A DNA stretch of 34,853 nucleotides from Comamonadaceae bacterium (GCA_947448885.1 CANFPJ010000015.1:1-34853); one strand, 5' to 3'; counted from the first letter of the stretch, positions 9,415 through 18,716 are shown. Notes: generated from the sequence alone by a model not told the origin. A program made the numbers and translations.

Positions 9415-10724
9415 GCTGGGAGCTGGCCGCTTGGTTGTTGCTGGGCGGGTCGACCGTGCTGATTTTTTTGGGCCTGCCCGTGGCCTTTGGCTTTTTGGTC
9501 ATCAACTTGGTGGGCGCGTGGCTGTACCTGGGCGGTGAACCCGGCTTGGTGCAACTGGCCCGCTCCAGCGTGGTGTCGGTGTCGAGCGCGGCGCTGACCC
9601 CCATTCCTTTGTTTGTGCTGATGGGCGAGGTGTTGTTCCACACCGGCCTGGCGGTCAAGGTGATCGATGGCATTGAGCGCCTGATCAAAGAGGTGCCCGG
9701 CCGCTTGGCGGTGGTCGCGGTGGTCGCAGGCACGGTGTTTTCGGCCATCTCGGGCTCGACCATTGCCACCACGGCCATGCTGGGCAGCCTGATGGTGCCG
9801 GTGATGTTGGCGCGCGGCTACCACCCGACCATGGCCACCGGGCCCATCATGGCCATTGGCGCCGTGGACATGCTCATCCCGCCTTCGGCGCTCACGGTGT
9901 TGCTCGGCTCGTTGTCGGGCATCTCCATCTCCAAACTGTTGCTCGGCGGCGTGCTGCCCGGCCTGCTGCTGTCGCTGGCCTTTGTGGCCTACATCATCGT
10001 GCGTTCGCGCATGCAACCCAGCTTGGCCCCGATGGGTGAAAGCACGCCCTACCGGGGCTGGGACAAGTACCGCTTGTTTGTGTTTTATGTGCTGCCACTG
10101 ACGTCGATATTTGTCATCGTCATTGCCTCCATGACCTCGGGCTGGGCCACGCCCACCGAGTCGGCCGCCATTGGGGCCTTGGCCACCATGTTGTTTGCCA
10201 TGGCCTACCGCGCGCTGACGGTCAAGAACTTGGTCGGGGCTTTGCTCGGCACGGTGAGCATCTCCGGCATGATTTTGTTCATCATCGTCGGGGCCACGAC
10301 GTTTTCGCAAATCCTGTCGTTTTCTGGGGCCAGCAATGGCCTGGTGCAGTGGATCACCGGTCAAGCGCTGGCGCCTTGGGTGGTGGTGGCGGCCATGATG
10401 GCCTTGCTGATTTTTTTGGGCATCTTTGTCGACCAGGTGAGCATGATGATGATCACCCTGCCGATCTTCATGCCGGTGGTCACCAGTTTGCAAATTGACC
10501 TGGTGTGGTTTGGTGTGATGTTCCTCATTTGCATGCAGCTCGGGATGCTGTTGCCCCCGCATGGGATGTTGCTCATGACGATGAAAGGGGTGGCCCCGCC
10601 CGAGGTCACCATGGGCCATATTTTCAAAGCGGTCACGCCGTATGTCATCATGAGCATCTTGTTGCTGGTGCTGGTGTTTTGCGCGCCCATCGTGGCGGTG
10701 TGGTTGCCCAATTTGATGGACTGA
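9411..10724 (+). CDS. dctM: TRAP transporter large permease subunit, DctM type
   Basis: A 437-residue membrane protein with a dozen or so hydrophobic segments. Family marks include FLGLPVAFGFL near the start, LFVLMGEVLFHTG, FSAISGSTIATTAMLG, the IPPSALTVLLG run, TPTESAAIGA and the late MQLGMLLPPHG. These form the Na+-coupled transport core in the inner membrane. It begins inside the dctQ stop (ATGA overlap). The annotated protein starts with MSWELAAWL; the frame is open for over 370 bp upstream but that part shadows dctQ. The class II aldolase gene follows after 60 bp, tying uptake to catabolism. Confidence 0.95.
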   Translation: MSWELAAWLLLGGSTVLIFLGLPVAFGFLVINLVGAWLYLGGEPGLVQLARSSVVSVSSAALTPIPLFVLMGEVLFHTGLAVKVIDGIERLIKEVPGRLAVVAVVAGTVFSAISGSTIATTAMLGSLMVPVMLARGYHPTMATGPIMAIGAVDMLIPPSALTVLLGSLSGISISKLLLGGVLPGLLLSLAFVAYIIVRSRMQPSLAPMGESTPYRGWDKYRLFVFYVLPLTSIFVIVIASMTSGWATPTESAAIGALATMLFAMAYRALTVKNLVGALLGTVSISGMILFIIVGATTFSQILSFSGASNGLVQWITGQALAPWVVVAAMMALLIFLGIFVDQVSMMMITLPIFMPVVTSLQIDLVWFGVMFLICMQLGMLLPPHGMLLMTMKGVAPPEVTMGHIFKAVTPYVIMSILLLVLVFCAPIVAVWLPNLMD

Positions 10725-10784
10725 CCCCCGCGCTTTGCGCCATCGGCACCCACCACGCCCATCCCCCCCACCCAGGAGTCTTCT

Positions 10785-11594
10785 ATGAATGCCAACGTCA
10801 GCGCCTTGCCCCAACGCGAAGGGGTCAAAACCCGCGTCTCCGACCCCGAGTGGGACACCCGCGTGCAACTGGCCGCTTGCTACCGCTTGGCGGCGCATTT
10901 TGGCTGGACGGATTTGATCTACACCCACATCTCAGCCGTGGTGCCGGGCAGCGACAACCAGCATTTTTTGCTCAACCCCTTTGGTTGGACGTTTGATGAA
11001 ATCACCGCCTCCAGTTTGGTCAAGATCGACCTCGAAGGCAACAAGGTCGATGGCTCGCCCCACAAAGTGCACAAGGCCGGCTTTGTGATCCACAGCGCCA
11101 TCCACCAAGCGCGGCCCGATGCCGCCTGTGTGTTCCATTCGCACACGCGGGCGGGCATGGCAGTGTCCATGCTGAAATGCGGCTTGTTGCCCTTGTCGCA
11201 ACACGCCAATTTGTTTTATGGCCAAGTGGCTTATCACGACTCCGAAGGCTTTTCCATCAACCTCGACGAGCGCACCTCCTTGCAGCGCGACCTGGGCGAC
11301 AAATCGGTGATGATTTTGCGCAACCACGGCACCTTGGTGGCGGGCCCCAGCATCCCCATGGCCTTCAGCATGATGTCGCACCTGGAAAAAGCCATGCAAG
11401 CCCAGATCGATGCCATGGCCACCGGGCAAGAGCTGACCACCACGCCACACGCCGTGTCGCAAGCCACGGCCGAGCGCGGCTTCACCAGCCGCACGGTTGC
11501 CGAGTACCAAGAAGGCGAGAGCCCCCTGGGCCGCATGGAGTGGCCGGCCATGCTGCGGCTGCTCGACCGCATCGACCCCTCTTACCGCGATTGA
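10785..11594 (+). CDS. Class II aldolase/adducin-family enzyme
   Basis: A 269-residue protein. Zn/metal-binding histidines are visible in VFHSHTRAG (His118, His120) and RNHGTLV (His181). The N-terminal block LAAHFGWTDLIYTHISAVVPG is standard for this superfamily, which includes fuculose-phosphate aldolase, dehydratases and aromatic or carboxylate decarboxylases such as PhtC-type 3,4-dihydroxyphthalate decarboxylase. The exact reaction cannot be fixed. AGGAG precedes the ATG closely. It lies 60 bp after dctM and 76 bp before a 2-hydroxyacid dehydrogenase, so a role in cleaving or decarboxylating an imported hydroxy acid is likely (inference). Confidence 0.9.
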   Translation: MNANVSALPQREGVKTRVSDPEWDTRVQLAACYRLAAHFGWTDLIYTHISAVVPGSDNQHFLLNPFGWTFDEITASSLVKIDLEGNKVDGSPHKVHKAGFVIHSAIHQARPDAACVFHSHTRAGMAVSMLKCGLLPLSQHANLFYGQVAYHDSEGFSINLDERTSLQRDLGDKSVMILRNHGTLVAGPSIPMAFSMMSHLEKAMQAQIDAMATGQELTTTPHAVSQATAERGFTSRTVAEYQEGESPLGRMEWPAMLRLLDRIDPSYRD

Positions 11595-11670
11595 TGGCCG
11601 TCGTGCCCCCTAATGCCTTAGCGCAAGGCGGCCTCACCGCTCACGTCCGACTCTCGCGGTTGAGGTTGCC

Positions 11671-12687
11671 ATGAGTGTGATGGTTTGCGCCGTTCCGGAA
11701 TTGCCCCACCTCGACCCATTGCTCGACGGTGTGCGCCAGTGGCTGGCCGCAGAGCACATCCCACACCACAACCTGCCGAGTGTGCAAGCCCTGCTGGGCG
11801 ACCCTGCCTTGATGGCCCAGGTGCAAGTGGCGGTCGGCTTTGGCACCATGCCCATGACCGCCCCCGTCTTTGATGCGGCGCCCCGGCTGCACGCGGTGGT
11901 GTCGTGTGTGTCGGGTACCGATGGCTTTGATGTGCCCGCCGCCACGGCGCGCGGCATTCTGGTGGCCAATGCGGCCACGCCCGACAACCAGCGCGGCATG
12001 GCCGAAGCCGCCGTCATGCTGATGCTGAACTTGGTACACGACTTGGACGGCTCACGCGAAGCCATGCGCCTGGGGCTGCCCCGGCCTTACCCCATGGCAG
12101 CGCAATCCCTGTGGGGCAAAACCATCGGTTTGGTGGGTTGGGGCCGCATCAGCGCCATGACCGCCGAGTTGCTGCGCCCTTGGGGCGTTCGCATTTTGGT
12201 TCACAGCCGGCGCGAAAACCCCGGCGCTGTGCCCGACCATGTCACGCTCACACCACTGGACCGTTTGATGCGCGAGAGTGATGTGGTGTGTGTGCTGGCC
12301 GGCGCCCAAGCCGGTGCGCCGCCCATCGTGACCCGCGCACACTTGGGCCTGCTCAAGCCCTCGGCTTTTTTTCTCAGCTTGGCGCGTGGCTCCACGGTGG
12401 ACGAGGCAGCGCTCACCGAGTTGCTGTCCCAAAAACGCATCGCCGGTGCTGCGCTGGATGTGTTTCAAACCGAGCCCTTGGCGACAAGCTCTGTGCTGCG
12501 CACCTTTGACCACGTGATCTTGACGCCCCATCGCGTCGGCCACACCTTTGAATCTGACCAATCCTTGATCGCCGCCACCACCGCCAATGTGCAAGCCGTG
12601 TGGCGCGGTCAAGCGCCGGCTTTGCTGTGCAACCCTGCCGCGCTGGCGTTGTGGCCGCAACGCCAACCGCGCGCGCACACCGCCTGA
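11671..12687 (+). CDS. D-2-hydroxyacid dehydrogenase family protein
   Basis: A 338-residue NAD(P)-dependent enzyme. The Rossmann motif reads GLVGWGRISA, so the usual third glycine of G-x-G-x-x-G is serine. The catalytic Arg is in SLARGSTVDE, the Glu in QTEPL and the His in LTPHRVG. Enzymes of this family interconvert 2-oxo and D-2-hydroxy acids in the cytoplasm (family knowledge). GAGG sits before the ATG. Its place after the aldolase gene fits oxidation or reduction of the same carboxylate. The tail after about residue 315 is Pro- and Arg-rich and probably disordered. Confidence 0.9.
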   Translation: MSVMVCAVPELPHLDPLLDGVRQWLAAEHIPHHNLPSVQALLGDPALMAQVQVAVGFGTMPMTAPVFDAAPRLHAVVSCVSGTDGFDVPAATARGILVANAATPDNQRGMAEAAVMLMLNLVHDLDGSREAMRLGLPRPYPMAAQSLWGKTIGLVGWGRISAMTAELLRPWGVRILVHSRRENPGAVPDHVTLTPLDRLMRESDVVCVLAGAQAGAPPIVTRAHLGLLKPSAFFLSLARGSTVDEAALTELLSQKRIAGAALDVFQTEPLATSSVLRTFDHVILTPHRVGHTFESDQSLIAATTANVQAVWRGQAPALLCNPAALALWPQRQPRAHTA

Positions 12688-12795
12688 CCACTTGACCGCT
12701 TGGCGGCATCCAGCCGGCGTTGGGGTCGGGCTTGGCAGCGCGGTGGACGCTGCTCAACCACGGGCCACACCGCGCCTGCATGGCATCATGCGGGC

Positions 12796-14145
12796 ATGAA
12801 CACCGAACACAGTTTTGCCAGCGGCCAAGAAATGCTGGCCGTGCGCGAAAAGGCCTTTGCCGAGACCATGGATGTGGTGTGCCAACGCCACCCCCACTAC
12901 CAAGCGCTGATGCGCCAACAGGGCTTGTCGCGCGCCGATTTCAAAAGCCTGCGCGATTTGGCCTTGCTGCCCTTGACCCACAAGGCCGACTACATGGCCG
13001 CCCCCGAGACATTCACGCTGAACACCGAGGGCTTACCGCTGGAGATGCAAACGGTGTGGGACACCATGTACACCACCGGCTCCACGGGGGGCCAACCCAC
13101 GCCATTTGTCTCGACCAGTTTTGATTTTTTCAACATCCTGGCTTTGCAGCGCAACATGCTGCGTTTGCGCGGCGTGCACAGCCAAGACGTGATCGCCAAT
13201 TTGTTCCCGCTGACCCCCGCACCGCACGGTGCTTGGATCCGCGTGCTGCATGCGGCGGCGAGCATGAATGTGCGGGTGTTTTGTGCCATGCCCGGTCAAG
13301 CCTCACCGTATTTCGAGCTCGGTCATGGCTTGGATGAAGTGGTTCAACTGGTGCAGTCACAAGGGGCCACGGTGCTGTGGGGGGTGCCCAGTTACATCTA
13401 CCGCGTGCTGGGGCGCGCTGGCGAGTTGGGGCTGCGACTGCCCAGCGTGCGCTTGGTGTTTGTCACGGGCGAGGCCATGGGCGAGCAAGCGCGCAGCGAC
13501 ATGCAGCAGGCCTTGCGGCGGGTCGGGGCCGACAGCGCACAGGTCAGCATTTCATATGGGGCCACCGAGTTCCAAGGGGGCTTGGTCGAGTGCACCCCCG
13601 GGGCGGGGTTTCACAACCCGCTGCCCGGCCAACTGTTGATCGAGGTGGTGGACCCGCACACCCACCAACCGCTGCCCGATGGTGAGCCCGGTTGGGTGGT
13701 GCTGACGCACTTGCAGCGGCGCGGCACGGTCTTGCTGCGCTATGCCTTGGGCGACACCTCGGTGCGCACCCAAGCGCCTTGCCCCCATTGCGGCGCGATC
13801 ACCGACCGATTGATCCAAACCCCGCACCGGGTGGATGCCTTGCTCAAGGTCAAAGGCATGCTGGTCAACCCCGCCGTGGTGCTGGCGGCCCTGGACGAGG
13901 TGTTGGGCGCGCGCGCCTATCAGGTGCAGGTGCGGCCAACCGACCCCGCGCAACCCCTGGCCGGCGATGTGCTGCAAGTGTGGGTCGAAGGCGCTGGCGA
14001 CGCGGCCTTGCAGCAGGCACTGACCGAGCGCGTCAAACAGGTGTGCGGCGTCACGCCCCAAGTGGGTTTGGGCGCCGACCCCCACAGCTGGGGTGCTGAT
14101 CAGCACTGGAAGCGCAAAAAGTTTGTCGACCTGCGCGCGCACTGA
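12796..14145 (+). CDS. Phenylacetate-CoA ligase (PaaK)-like acyl-CoA ligase
   Basis: A 449-residue AMP-forming ligase of the ANL superfamily. Markers are the phosphate loop TTGSTGGQPTP (about 93-103), SYGATEFQGG (253-262), the ALGD Asp (320) that binds ribose, a CPHCG knuckle (329-333) and KVKGMLVNP (351-359). The length and CPHCG are typical of the PaaK branch, which activates aryl or other carboxylic acids with CoA. The ATG at 12796 is chosen over an open upstream extension to 12700. The gene lies 108 bp after the dehydrogenase, last in the plus-strand run, so it may feed the final acid into CoA metabolism (inference). Acid specificity is not evident. Confidence 0.9.
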   Translation: MNTEHSFASGQEMLAVREKAFAETMDVVCQRHPHYQALMRQQGLSRADFKSLRDLALLPLTHKADYMAAPETFTLNTEGLPLEMQTVWDTMYTTGSTGGQPTPFVSTSFDFFNILALQRNMLRLRGVHSQDVIANLFPLTPAPHGAWIRVLHAAASMNVRVFCAMPGQASPYFELGHGLDEVVQLVQSQGATVLWGVPSYIYRVLGRAGELGLRLPSVRLVFVTGEAMGEQARSDMQQALRRVGADSAQVSISYGATEFQGGLVECTPGAGFHNPLPGQLLIEVVDPHTHQPLPDGEPGWVVLTHLQRRGTVLLRYALGDTSVRTQAPCPHCGAITDRLIQTPHRVDALLKVKGMLVNPAVVLAALDEVLGARAYQVQVRPTDPAQPLAGDVLQVWVEGAGDAALQQALTERVKQVCGVTPQVGLGADPHSWGADQHWKRKKFVDLRAH

Positions 14146-14156
14146 CACCCCAGGGC

Positions 14157-14191
14157 ATCGCGCTTGATCGGACAAGCCCGGTGAGCGCGAT
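14157..14191. terminator. Candidate bidirectional hairpin at a convergent junction
   Basis: ATCGCGCT (14157-14164) pairs perfectly with AGCGCGAT (14184-14191) over a 19-base loop, between the ends of the CoA ligase and livF genes. A second short stem, GCTGAG (14203-14208) with CTCAGC (14213-14218), overlaps the livF stop. Neither has a T-run. Confidence 0.35.
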
Positions 14192-14213
14192 CAGGGTCTG
14201 GTGCTGAGGGCGC

Positions 14214-14930
14214 TCAGCGGTGGCCCAAATACAGACGGGCCACGCGCTCGTCATCCATCAGCCGATGGGCTTGGTCTTGGATGCGCACCGCACCCAGCTC
14301 CATCACACACGCACGGTCTGAGACGCTGAGGGCTTTTTTCACGTTTTGCTCGACCATCAACACCGCTTTGCCCTGGTCGCGCAGCAGTTGCACATTGGCA
14401 AACACCGCGTCCACCATCTTGGGTGCCAAACCGATGGAAGGTTCGTCGAGCATGATGAGTTGGGGGTCTTGCAACAAGGTGCGCGCGATCTCGAGCATGC
14501 GCTGCTCGCCACCCGACATCGAGCCGGCCCATTGCCCCGCACGGGTTTTGAGCACCGGGAACAGGTCCAGCACGCGCTCGATGCGCTCGGCCAGCACTTT
14601 GGCGTCGCGCACCAAGTAGCCGCCCATTTGCAGGTTCTCTTCAATCGTCAGGCGGGGAAACACACTGCGGTGCTGGGGCACATAGGCCAAACCGGCTTGC
14701 AGCAATTGGTCGCTGGCCAAGCCCATCACGTCGCGGCCTTGCATGGTGATGTGGCCGCTGCGCCACGGCACCAAATTGAAAATGGCGCGCAACAAAGTCG
14801 ACTTGCCAGCACCGTTGTGGCCAATGACCGTCACGATCTCGCCGGCGTGCACTTGCAGGTTGACGCCGTCAAGGATGTTGCGCCCCCCATAGTGGGCGCT
14901 GAGTTCACGCACATCCAGCACCGCATTCAT
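14214..14930 (-). CDS. livF: Branched-chain-type ABC transporter ATP-binding protein LivF
   Basis: A 238-residue ATPase. Walker A is GHNGAGKST (37-45), the signature MSGGEQR (138-144) and Walker B LIMLDEPS (158-165). YVPQHRSVFPRLTIEENL is the typical Q-loop region of LivF. It powers, with LivG, import through LivHM at the cytoplasmic face. It is the last gene of the liv operon; its ATG overlaps the livG stop by 4 bp (ATGA). The stop lies 68 bp from the convergent CoA ligase gene. Confidence 0.95.
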   Translation of the reverse strand: MNAVLDVRELSAHYGGRNILDGVNLQVHAGEIVTVIGHNGAGKSTLLRAIFNLVPWRSGHITMQGRDVMGLASDQLLQAGLAYVPQHRSVFPRLTIEENLQMGGYLVRDAKVLAERIERVLDLFPVLKTRAGQWAGSMSGGEQRMLEIARTLLQDPQLIMLDEPSIGLAPKMVDAVFANVQLLRDQGKAVLMVEQNVKKALSVSDRACVMELGAVRIQDQAHRLMDDERVARLYLGHR

Positions 14931-15676
14931 CCGAGGTATGCCTCCACCACTTTGGCGCTGGCCTGCACCTGTGCCGGGCTGCCGCGCTCCAGCACCTGGC
15001 CTTGGTGCATGACGATGATGTCTTGCGCCATGTCCATCACAAAGGCCATGTTGTGCTCGACCAGCAGCATGACGCAGGGCCGCTCGGCCATCATGGTTTT
15101 CACAAAATCACCCAACACCTGCAACAAGCTGGGGTTCACCCCCGAGGCGGGCTCGTCCAGCAACAGCAAATCCGGCTTGGCCATGAAAGTGGACACCATT
15201 TCCAACAATCGGCGCTGCCCAAACGACAACTCCGTCGCCGGCGCATGGGCGTAGCCTTGCAAGCGCACCAGCTGCAGCAAGCGCATCGCCTCGTCCACAG
15301 CCGCCACGCGGTGCCCCCGGCTGCGGCTGAAAATTTGCACCAGATTGCGCGCCAAGCCTTGGGGTTGGGCGGCAAACAAGACATTGTCCAAACAGGTTTC
15401 CTCGGGCAGGATGCGGCACTCCTGAAAGGTGCGCGCCACCCCCAAACCAGCCATGCGGTGGGCCGGCCAGCCGGTGACCTCTTGGCCTTGCAACCAAACC
15501 TGGCCTTGATCGGGTTCGGTGGTGCCGGCCAAACAATCAAACAGCGTGGTTTTGCCCGCGCCATTGGGTCCAATCAACCCATAGATGCCCGGGCCTGCAA
15601 TGTCCAGGCTCACGCCGTCGAGCGCCACCACGCCGCCATAGCGCTTGCCCAAGGATTGGATGCGCAAATGGCTCAT
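14927..15676 (-). CDS. livG: Branched-chain-type ABC transporter ATP-binding protein LivG
   Basis: A 249-residue ATPase. Walker A is GPNGAGKTT (36-44), the Q-loop region VARTFQECRIL (80-90), the signature LSFGQRR (150-156), a LivG-type variant of LSGGQ, and Walker B LLLLDEP. The tail QVLERGSPAQV is standard. It pairs with LivF as a heterodimer. The ATG at 15676 lies inside the livM stop (4-bp ATGA overlap); the frame stays open upstream inside livM but only as a shadow. Confidence 0.95.
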   Translation of the reverse strand: MSHLRIQSLGKRYGGVVALDGVSLDIAGPGIYGLIGPNGAGKTTLFDCLAGTTEPDQGQVWLQGQEVTGWPAHRMAGLGVARTFQECRILPEETCLDNVLFAAQPQGLARNLVQIFSRSRGHRVAAVDEAMRLLQLVRLQGYAHAPATELSFGQRRLLEMVSTFMAKPDLLLLDEPASGVNPSLLQVLGDFVKTMMAERPCVMLLVEHNMAFVMDMAQDIIVMHQGQVLERGSPAQVQASAKVVEAYLG

Positions 15677-16668
15677 GGCTTGCCGCCCGCTTGGGCGCCA
15701 GTCTTGGGCGGCCACACACGCAACCAGGCGCGTTCGCACAAGCCAGCCAAGCCCTTGGGCGCAAACAAGGTGATGAGCACCAGCAGGAGTCCAAAAATCA
15801 CCAGCCGCCATTCGTTCGACAGGCGCAGCAGCTCGGGCAAAGCCACATACAACACCGCGCCCAAGGCCGGGCCGGCCAATGAACCCGCGCCGCCAATGAT
15901 GACAATCAGCACCATGTTGATGCTCTCCAGCATGGTGAAACTGGCGGGCGCAGCCACGCGCAAAAAGCTGACCTGCAACACGCCTCCCATGCCCGCCAAG
16001 GCCGTGCCGATGGCAAACACCGTGGTTTTGTAGGCCAAGGTATTGACGCCGCGCGAACGGGCCAAGCGCTCGTCTTGGCGAATCGCCGCCAAGCTGCGGC
16101 CAAAGTTGGAATTCACCACCAGGTACTGCACCGCAAAAGCGATCAGGGCCATGGCCAGCGCAAGCGCGTAAAAGTGCGGCAGCGGCCCAAAGGACCACAC
16201 TTCATCGCCCCAACGCACCGGTGTGGGCCGGGGAATGCCGGCAAAACCTGCGGCACCCCGGGTCACCGCGTCCCAGTTGTTCATCACCGCATGCAACATC
16301 AAGCCAAAGGCCAGGGTGACGATCATGAAAAAGTGGCCGCGAAAGCGAAAGCACAGCAAGCTGATCAGGCCCCCCGCCAGCCCTGCGGCCAACATGGCGG
16401 CCACCACAGCTGCGCCAAACGACCAGCGCGCATCAACCATCAACACCGCCGCCACATAAGCCCCGATGCCAGCAAAGCCCATGTGGCCCAAGGACACCAA
16501 GCCGCCATGGCCCAACATCAAATTCAAGCCGACAGCCGGCACCACCAACACACACGCGGTAACCAGCATGTGCAACACAAACGGTTGCTGAGCGGCCCAC
16601 CACGGGACACTCACCAAACCGAGCAATCCCAGCCCCAACGCCAACCAGGGCATACGCGAGCGCCACAT
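15673..16668 (-). CDS. livM: Branched-chain-type ABC transporter permease LivM
   Basis: A 331-residue inner-membrane permease with about ten hydrophobic segments. LivM marks are VGLNLMLGHGGLVSLGHMGFAGIGAY (seen in two parts) near 45-70, the FFMIVTLAFG segment, SNFGRSLAAIRQDE (EAA-type loop contacting the ATPases) and VIIGGAGSLAGP. The ATG at 16668 forms a TGATG junction with the livH stop; a GTG at 16671 would give a 4-bp overlap and is an equal alternative. Transports with LivH the ligand delivered by LivK. Confidence 0.94.
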   Translation of the reverse strand: MWRSRMPWLALGLGLLGLVSVPWWAAQQPFVLHMLVTACVLVVPAVGLNLMLGHGGLVSLGHMGFAGIGAYVAAVLMVDARWSFGAAVVAAMLAAGLAGGLISLLCFRFRGHFFMIVTLAFGLMLHAVMNNWDAVTRGAAGFAGIPRPTPVRWGDEVWSFGPLPHFYALALAMALIAFAVQYLVVNSNFGRSLAAIRQDERLARSRGVNTLAYKTTVFAIGTALAGMGGVLQVSFLRVAAPASFTMLESINMVLIVIIGGAGSLAGPALGAVLYVALPELLRLSNEWRLVIFGLLLVLITLFAPKGLAGLCERAWLRVWPPKTGAQAGGKP

Positions 16669-17543
16669 CACTCTTCACCCCGCACGCGCTGACCCCAAAG
16701 TCCCTGGGGCCTGAACAGCAAAATACCCACCATCACCATGAAGGCGATGCTGTCGCGGTAGTCGGTCGGCAAAAACAAGGTCGACACCGATTCGGTGACC
16801 CCCAAGATCAACCCGCCCACCACGGCACCCGGTACGCTGCCCATGCCGCCGAGCAAGATGCCCGCCAGCCCTTTGACCAAGGGCACGTCGCCCATTTGCG
16901 GAAACACCAAAAACAACGGCCCCACCAAACACCCGCCCAAGGCCGCCAAGGCGCTGCCCAAAGCAAAGGTGGACCACTGCACACGCTGCACAGGAATGCC
17001 CACCACCAACGCCGCTTCTTGGTTTTGGCTGGTGGCCCGAATGGCCGTGCCAAAGCGCGTGTGTTTTAAAAACAAACCCAAGGCCGTGATCATGGCCATG
17101 GTCAACCCGATGATGCCCAAATGGTGCACGCTAAAGCGCAACTCGCCCAGGCTGACCCATTGCTCGGTGCTGGCTACTTTCCACTGCAAGGCATTGGGCC
17201 CCCACAGGGCGATCACCGCATTTTCAAAGGCCAAGATCAAGCCCAAGGAGGCGATGACTTGGTTGCGCAAATTGCCGTTCAAAGGCCGGAAAACACCGCG
17301 CTCCAGGGCATAACCCACCAAGCCCACCGACAGCATGGACAGCCAGGTGGCCACCCAATAGTTGTCCCACCATTGGGTGAAGAAAAAGTGACCCAAATAC
17401 CCACCCAAGGTGAACAAGACACCGTGGGCAAAATTGACCACGTGCATGACCCCGTAGATCAGCACCAAGCCCAGTGCCACCAACACATAGACCGAGCCCA
17501 TCATCAAGCCGTTGATGACCTGCTCGAGCAAAGCCTCGGTCAT
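16668..17543 (-). CDS. livH: Branched-chain-type ABC transporter permease LivH
   Basis: A 291-residue inner-membrane permease. VYVLVALGLVLIYGVMHVVNFAHG near the N-terminus (seen in overlapping parts) is the LivH hallmark, followed by TRFGTAIRATSQNQEAALVVG, the cytoplasmic coupling loop, and ILLGGMGSVPGAVVGG near 235. The gene starts 12 bp after livK and its stop overlaps the start of livM. It is complete, with normal length and no odd features. Confidence 0.95.
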   Translation of the reverse strand: MTEALLEQVINGLMMGSVYVLVALGLVLIYGVMHVVNFAHGVLFTLGGYLGHFFFTQWWDNYWVATWLSMLSVGLVGYALERGVFRPLNGNLRNQVIASLGLILAFENAVIALWGPNALQWKVASTEQWVSLGELRFSVHHLGIIGLTMAMITALGLFLKHTRFGTAIRATSQNQEAALVVGIPVQRVQWSTFALGSALAALGGCLVGPLFLVFPQMGDVPLVKGLAGILLGGMGSVPGAVVGGLILGVTESVSTLFLPTDYRDSIAFMVMVGILLFRPQGLWGQRVRGEE

Positions 17544-17555
17544 GGCGAGACCCGA

Positions 17556-18716
17556 TCAGCCCGCACCGCAACCGGCCTTGGCGTTGTCGGGGTAGAGGAT
17601 GCGCCGCGATCCATTGGCACACCATTGGGTGACATAGACCTGCGGATTGGCCTGGCCTTTGGCGTCAAACTTGATGTTGCCAATCACCCCCGCATGGTTG
17701 ATTTTGGCCAAAGCATCGCGGATGGCTTTGCCATCGCTGACCGTGCCGGCCGCTTGCATGGCGGCAGCGGCCACCATCAGGCCGTCATAAGACTGGGCCG
17801 AAAAGCCATGCGCTTCTTCACCAAATTTGGCTTTGTACAACTGGCTGAATTTTTTGATGCGCGGCACATCGGCGTTGGGCGGGAAGGCGTTGTACTGCAG
17901 CATGCCATCGAGTTTTTGGGCGTCCAAGCGCTTCAAAAACCGGTCCGAGCCCATGGCCAAGGTGCCCACCAAGTTCAACTTCAGGCCAGCGTCGCGGATT
18001 TGCTTGATCGCCAAGCTGCCGGGTTCTTCGTCCATGAACAACATCACCGCTTGCGACTTGCTGTTGCGCACATTGGCAATGTGGCTGGAGAAATCCACCT
18101 CGCCCACATTGAAATACCCCACATAGCCATCTTTGGCCGCAGGCAACAGCTCTTTGATGCCGCTGACACCGCCGCGCCCAGCGTCGTTGTTCCAGGCGAT
18201 GAACGAAATGGGCGACCAGCCTTGCTTGGTCAAAAAGTCGGCCAGCGCCACATTGAGTTGGTGGTTGTTGGCATTCACGCGGAACAAGTAGGGGTTGTTT
18301 TGCTCGGTCAGGTTCGGGCCGGTGGGCACGGTCAGGACGAAGGGCAGCGAATAGTCTTGGGCGATCGGGGCGATGGCGGCGGCCACCCCCGAGGACAGCT
18401 CACCCAACACCACCGGCACTTTGTCCACGGTGGCCAAGCGCTGCATGGCGGTGGCGCCTTCGCTGGGGTTGGCGCGCGTGTCGTAGACCTTGAGCTCGAT
18501 GGTGTACTTGCGCCCAGCCACGGTGAAGCCACCGCCCGCATTCAGCTCTTCAGCCGCCAACTTGAAGCCGTTCATCTGAAACACCCCAGGCGCCGCCATG
18601 GGCCCCGTCAACGCCGTGACGATGCCAATGGGCAGCTTGGTTTGTGCCTGCGCCAAGGGGTGCAGTGCGCACAAAGCCAGCAGCGCGGTGCACAGCAAGG
18701 ATGGGATTTTTCTCAT
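17556..18716 (-). CDS. livK: Branched-chain-type ABC transporter substrate-binding protein LivK
   Basis: A 386-residue periplasmic receptor of the type I fold. The signal peptide ends near LAQAQ (about residue 25). Mature-start TKLPIGIVTALTGPMA, then FKLAAEELNAGGG and the GELSSGVAAAIAPIA segment, are typical of amino acid/carboxylate/amide Liv receptors. AGGAG lies 6 bases before the ATG at 18716; the longer frame to 18794 adds no signal. Ligand is unknown; such systems also carry aromatic acids, amides or urea (family knowledge). It lies 55 bp downstream of an amidohydrolase-family gene, suggesting the imported ligand is that enzyme's substrate or a relative of it (inference). Confidence 0.93.
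   Translation of the reverse strand: MRKIPSLLCTALLALCALHPLAQAQTKLPIGIVTALTGPMAAPGVFQMNGFKLAAEELNAGGGFTVAGRKYTIELKVYDTRANPSEGATAMQRLATVDKVPVVLGELSSGVAAAIAPIAQDYSLPFVLTVPTGPNLTEQNNPYLFRVNANNHQLNVALADFLTKQGWSPISFIAWNNDAGRGGVSGIKELLPAAKDGYVGYFNVGEVDFSSHIANVRNSKSQAVMLFMDEEPGSLAIKQIRDAGLKLNLVGTLAMGSDRFLKRLDAQKLDGMLQYNAFPPNADVPRIKKFSQLYKAKFGEEAHGFSAQSYDGLMVAAAAMQAAGTVSDGKAIRDALAKINHAGVIGNIKFDAKGQANPQVYVTQWCANGSRRILYPDNAKAGCGAG

Noticed and set aside
9246-10928. A 560-codon open frame on the minus strand over dctM
   Set aside because: Its composition is dominated by His, Gln, Arg and Asp from reverse reading of membrane-protein codons. The plus-strand DctM is unmistakable.
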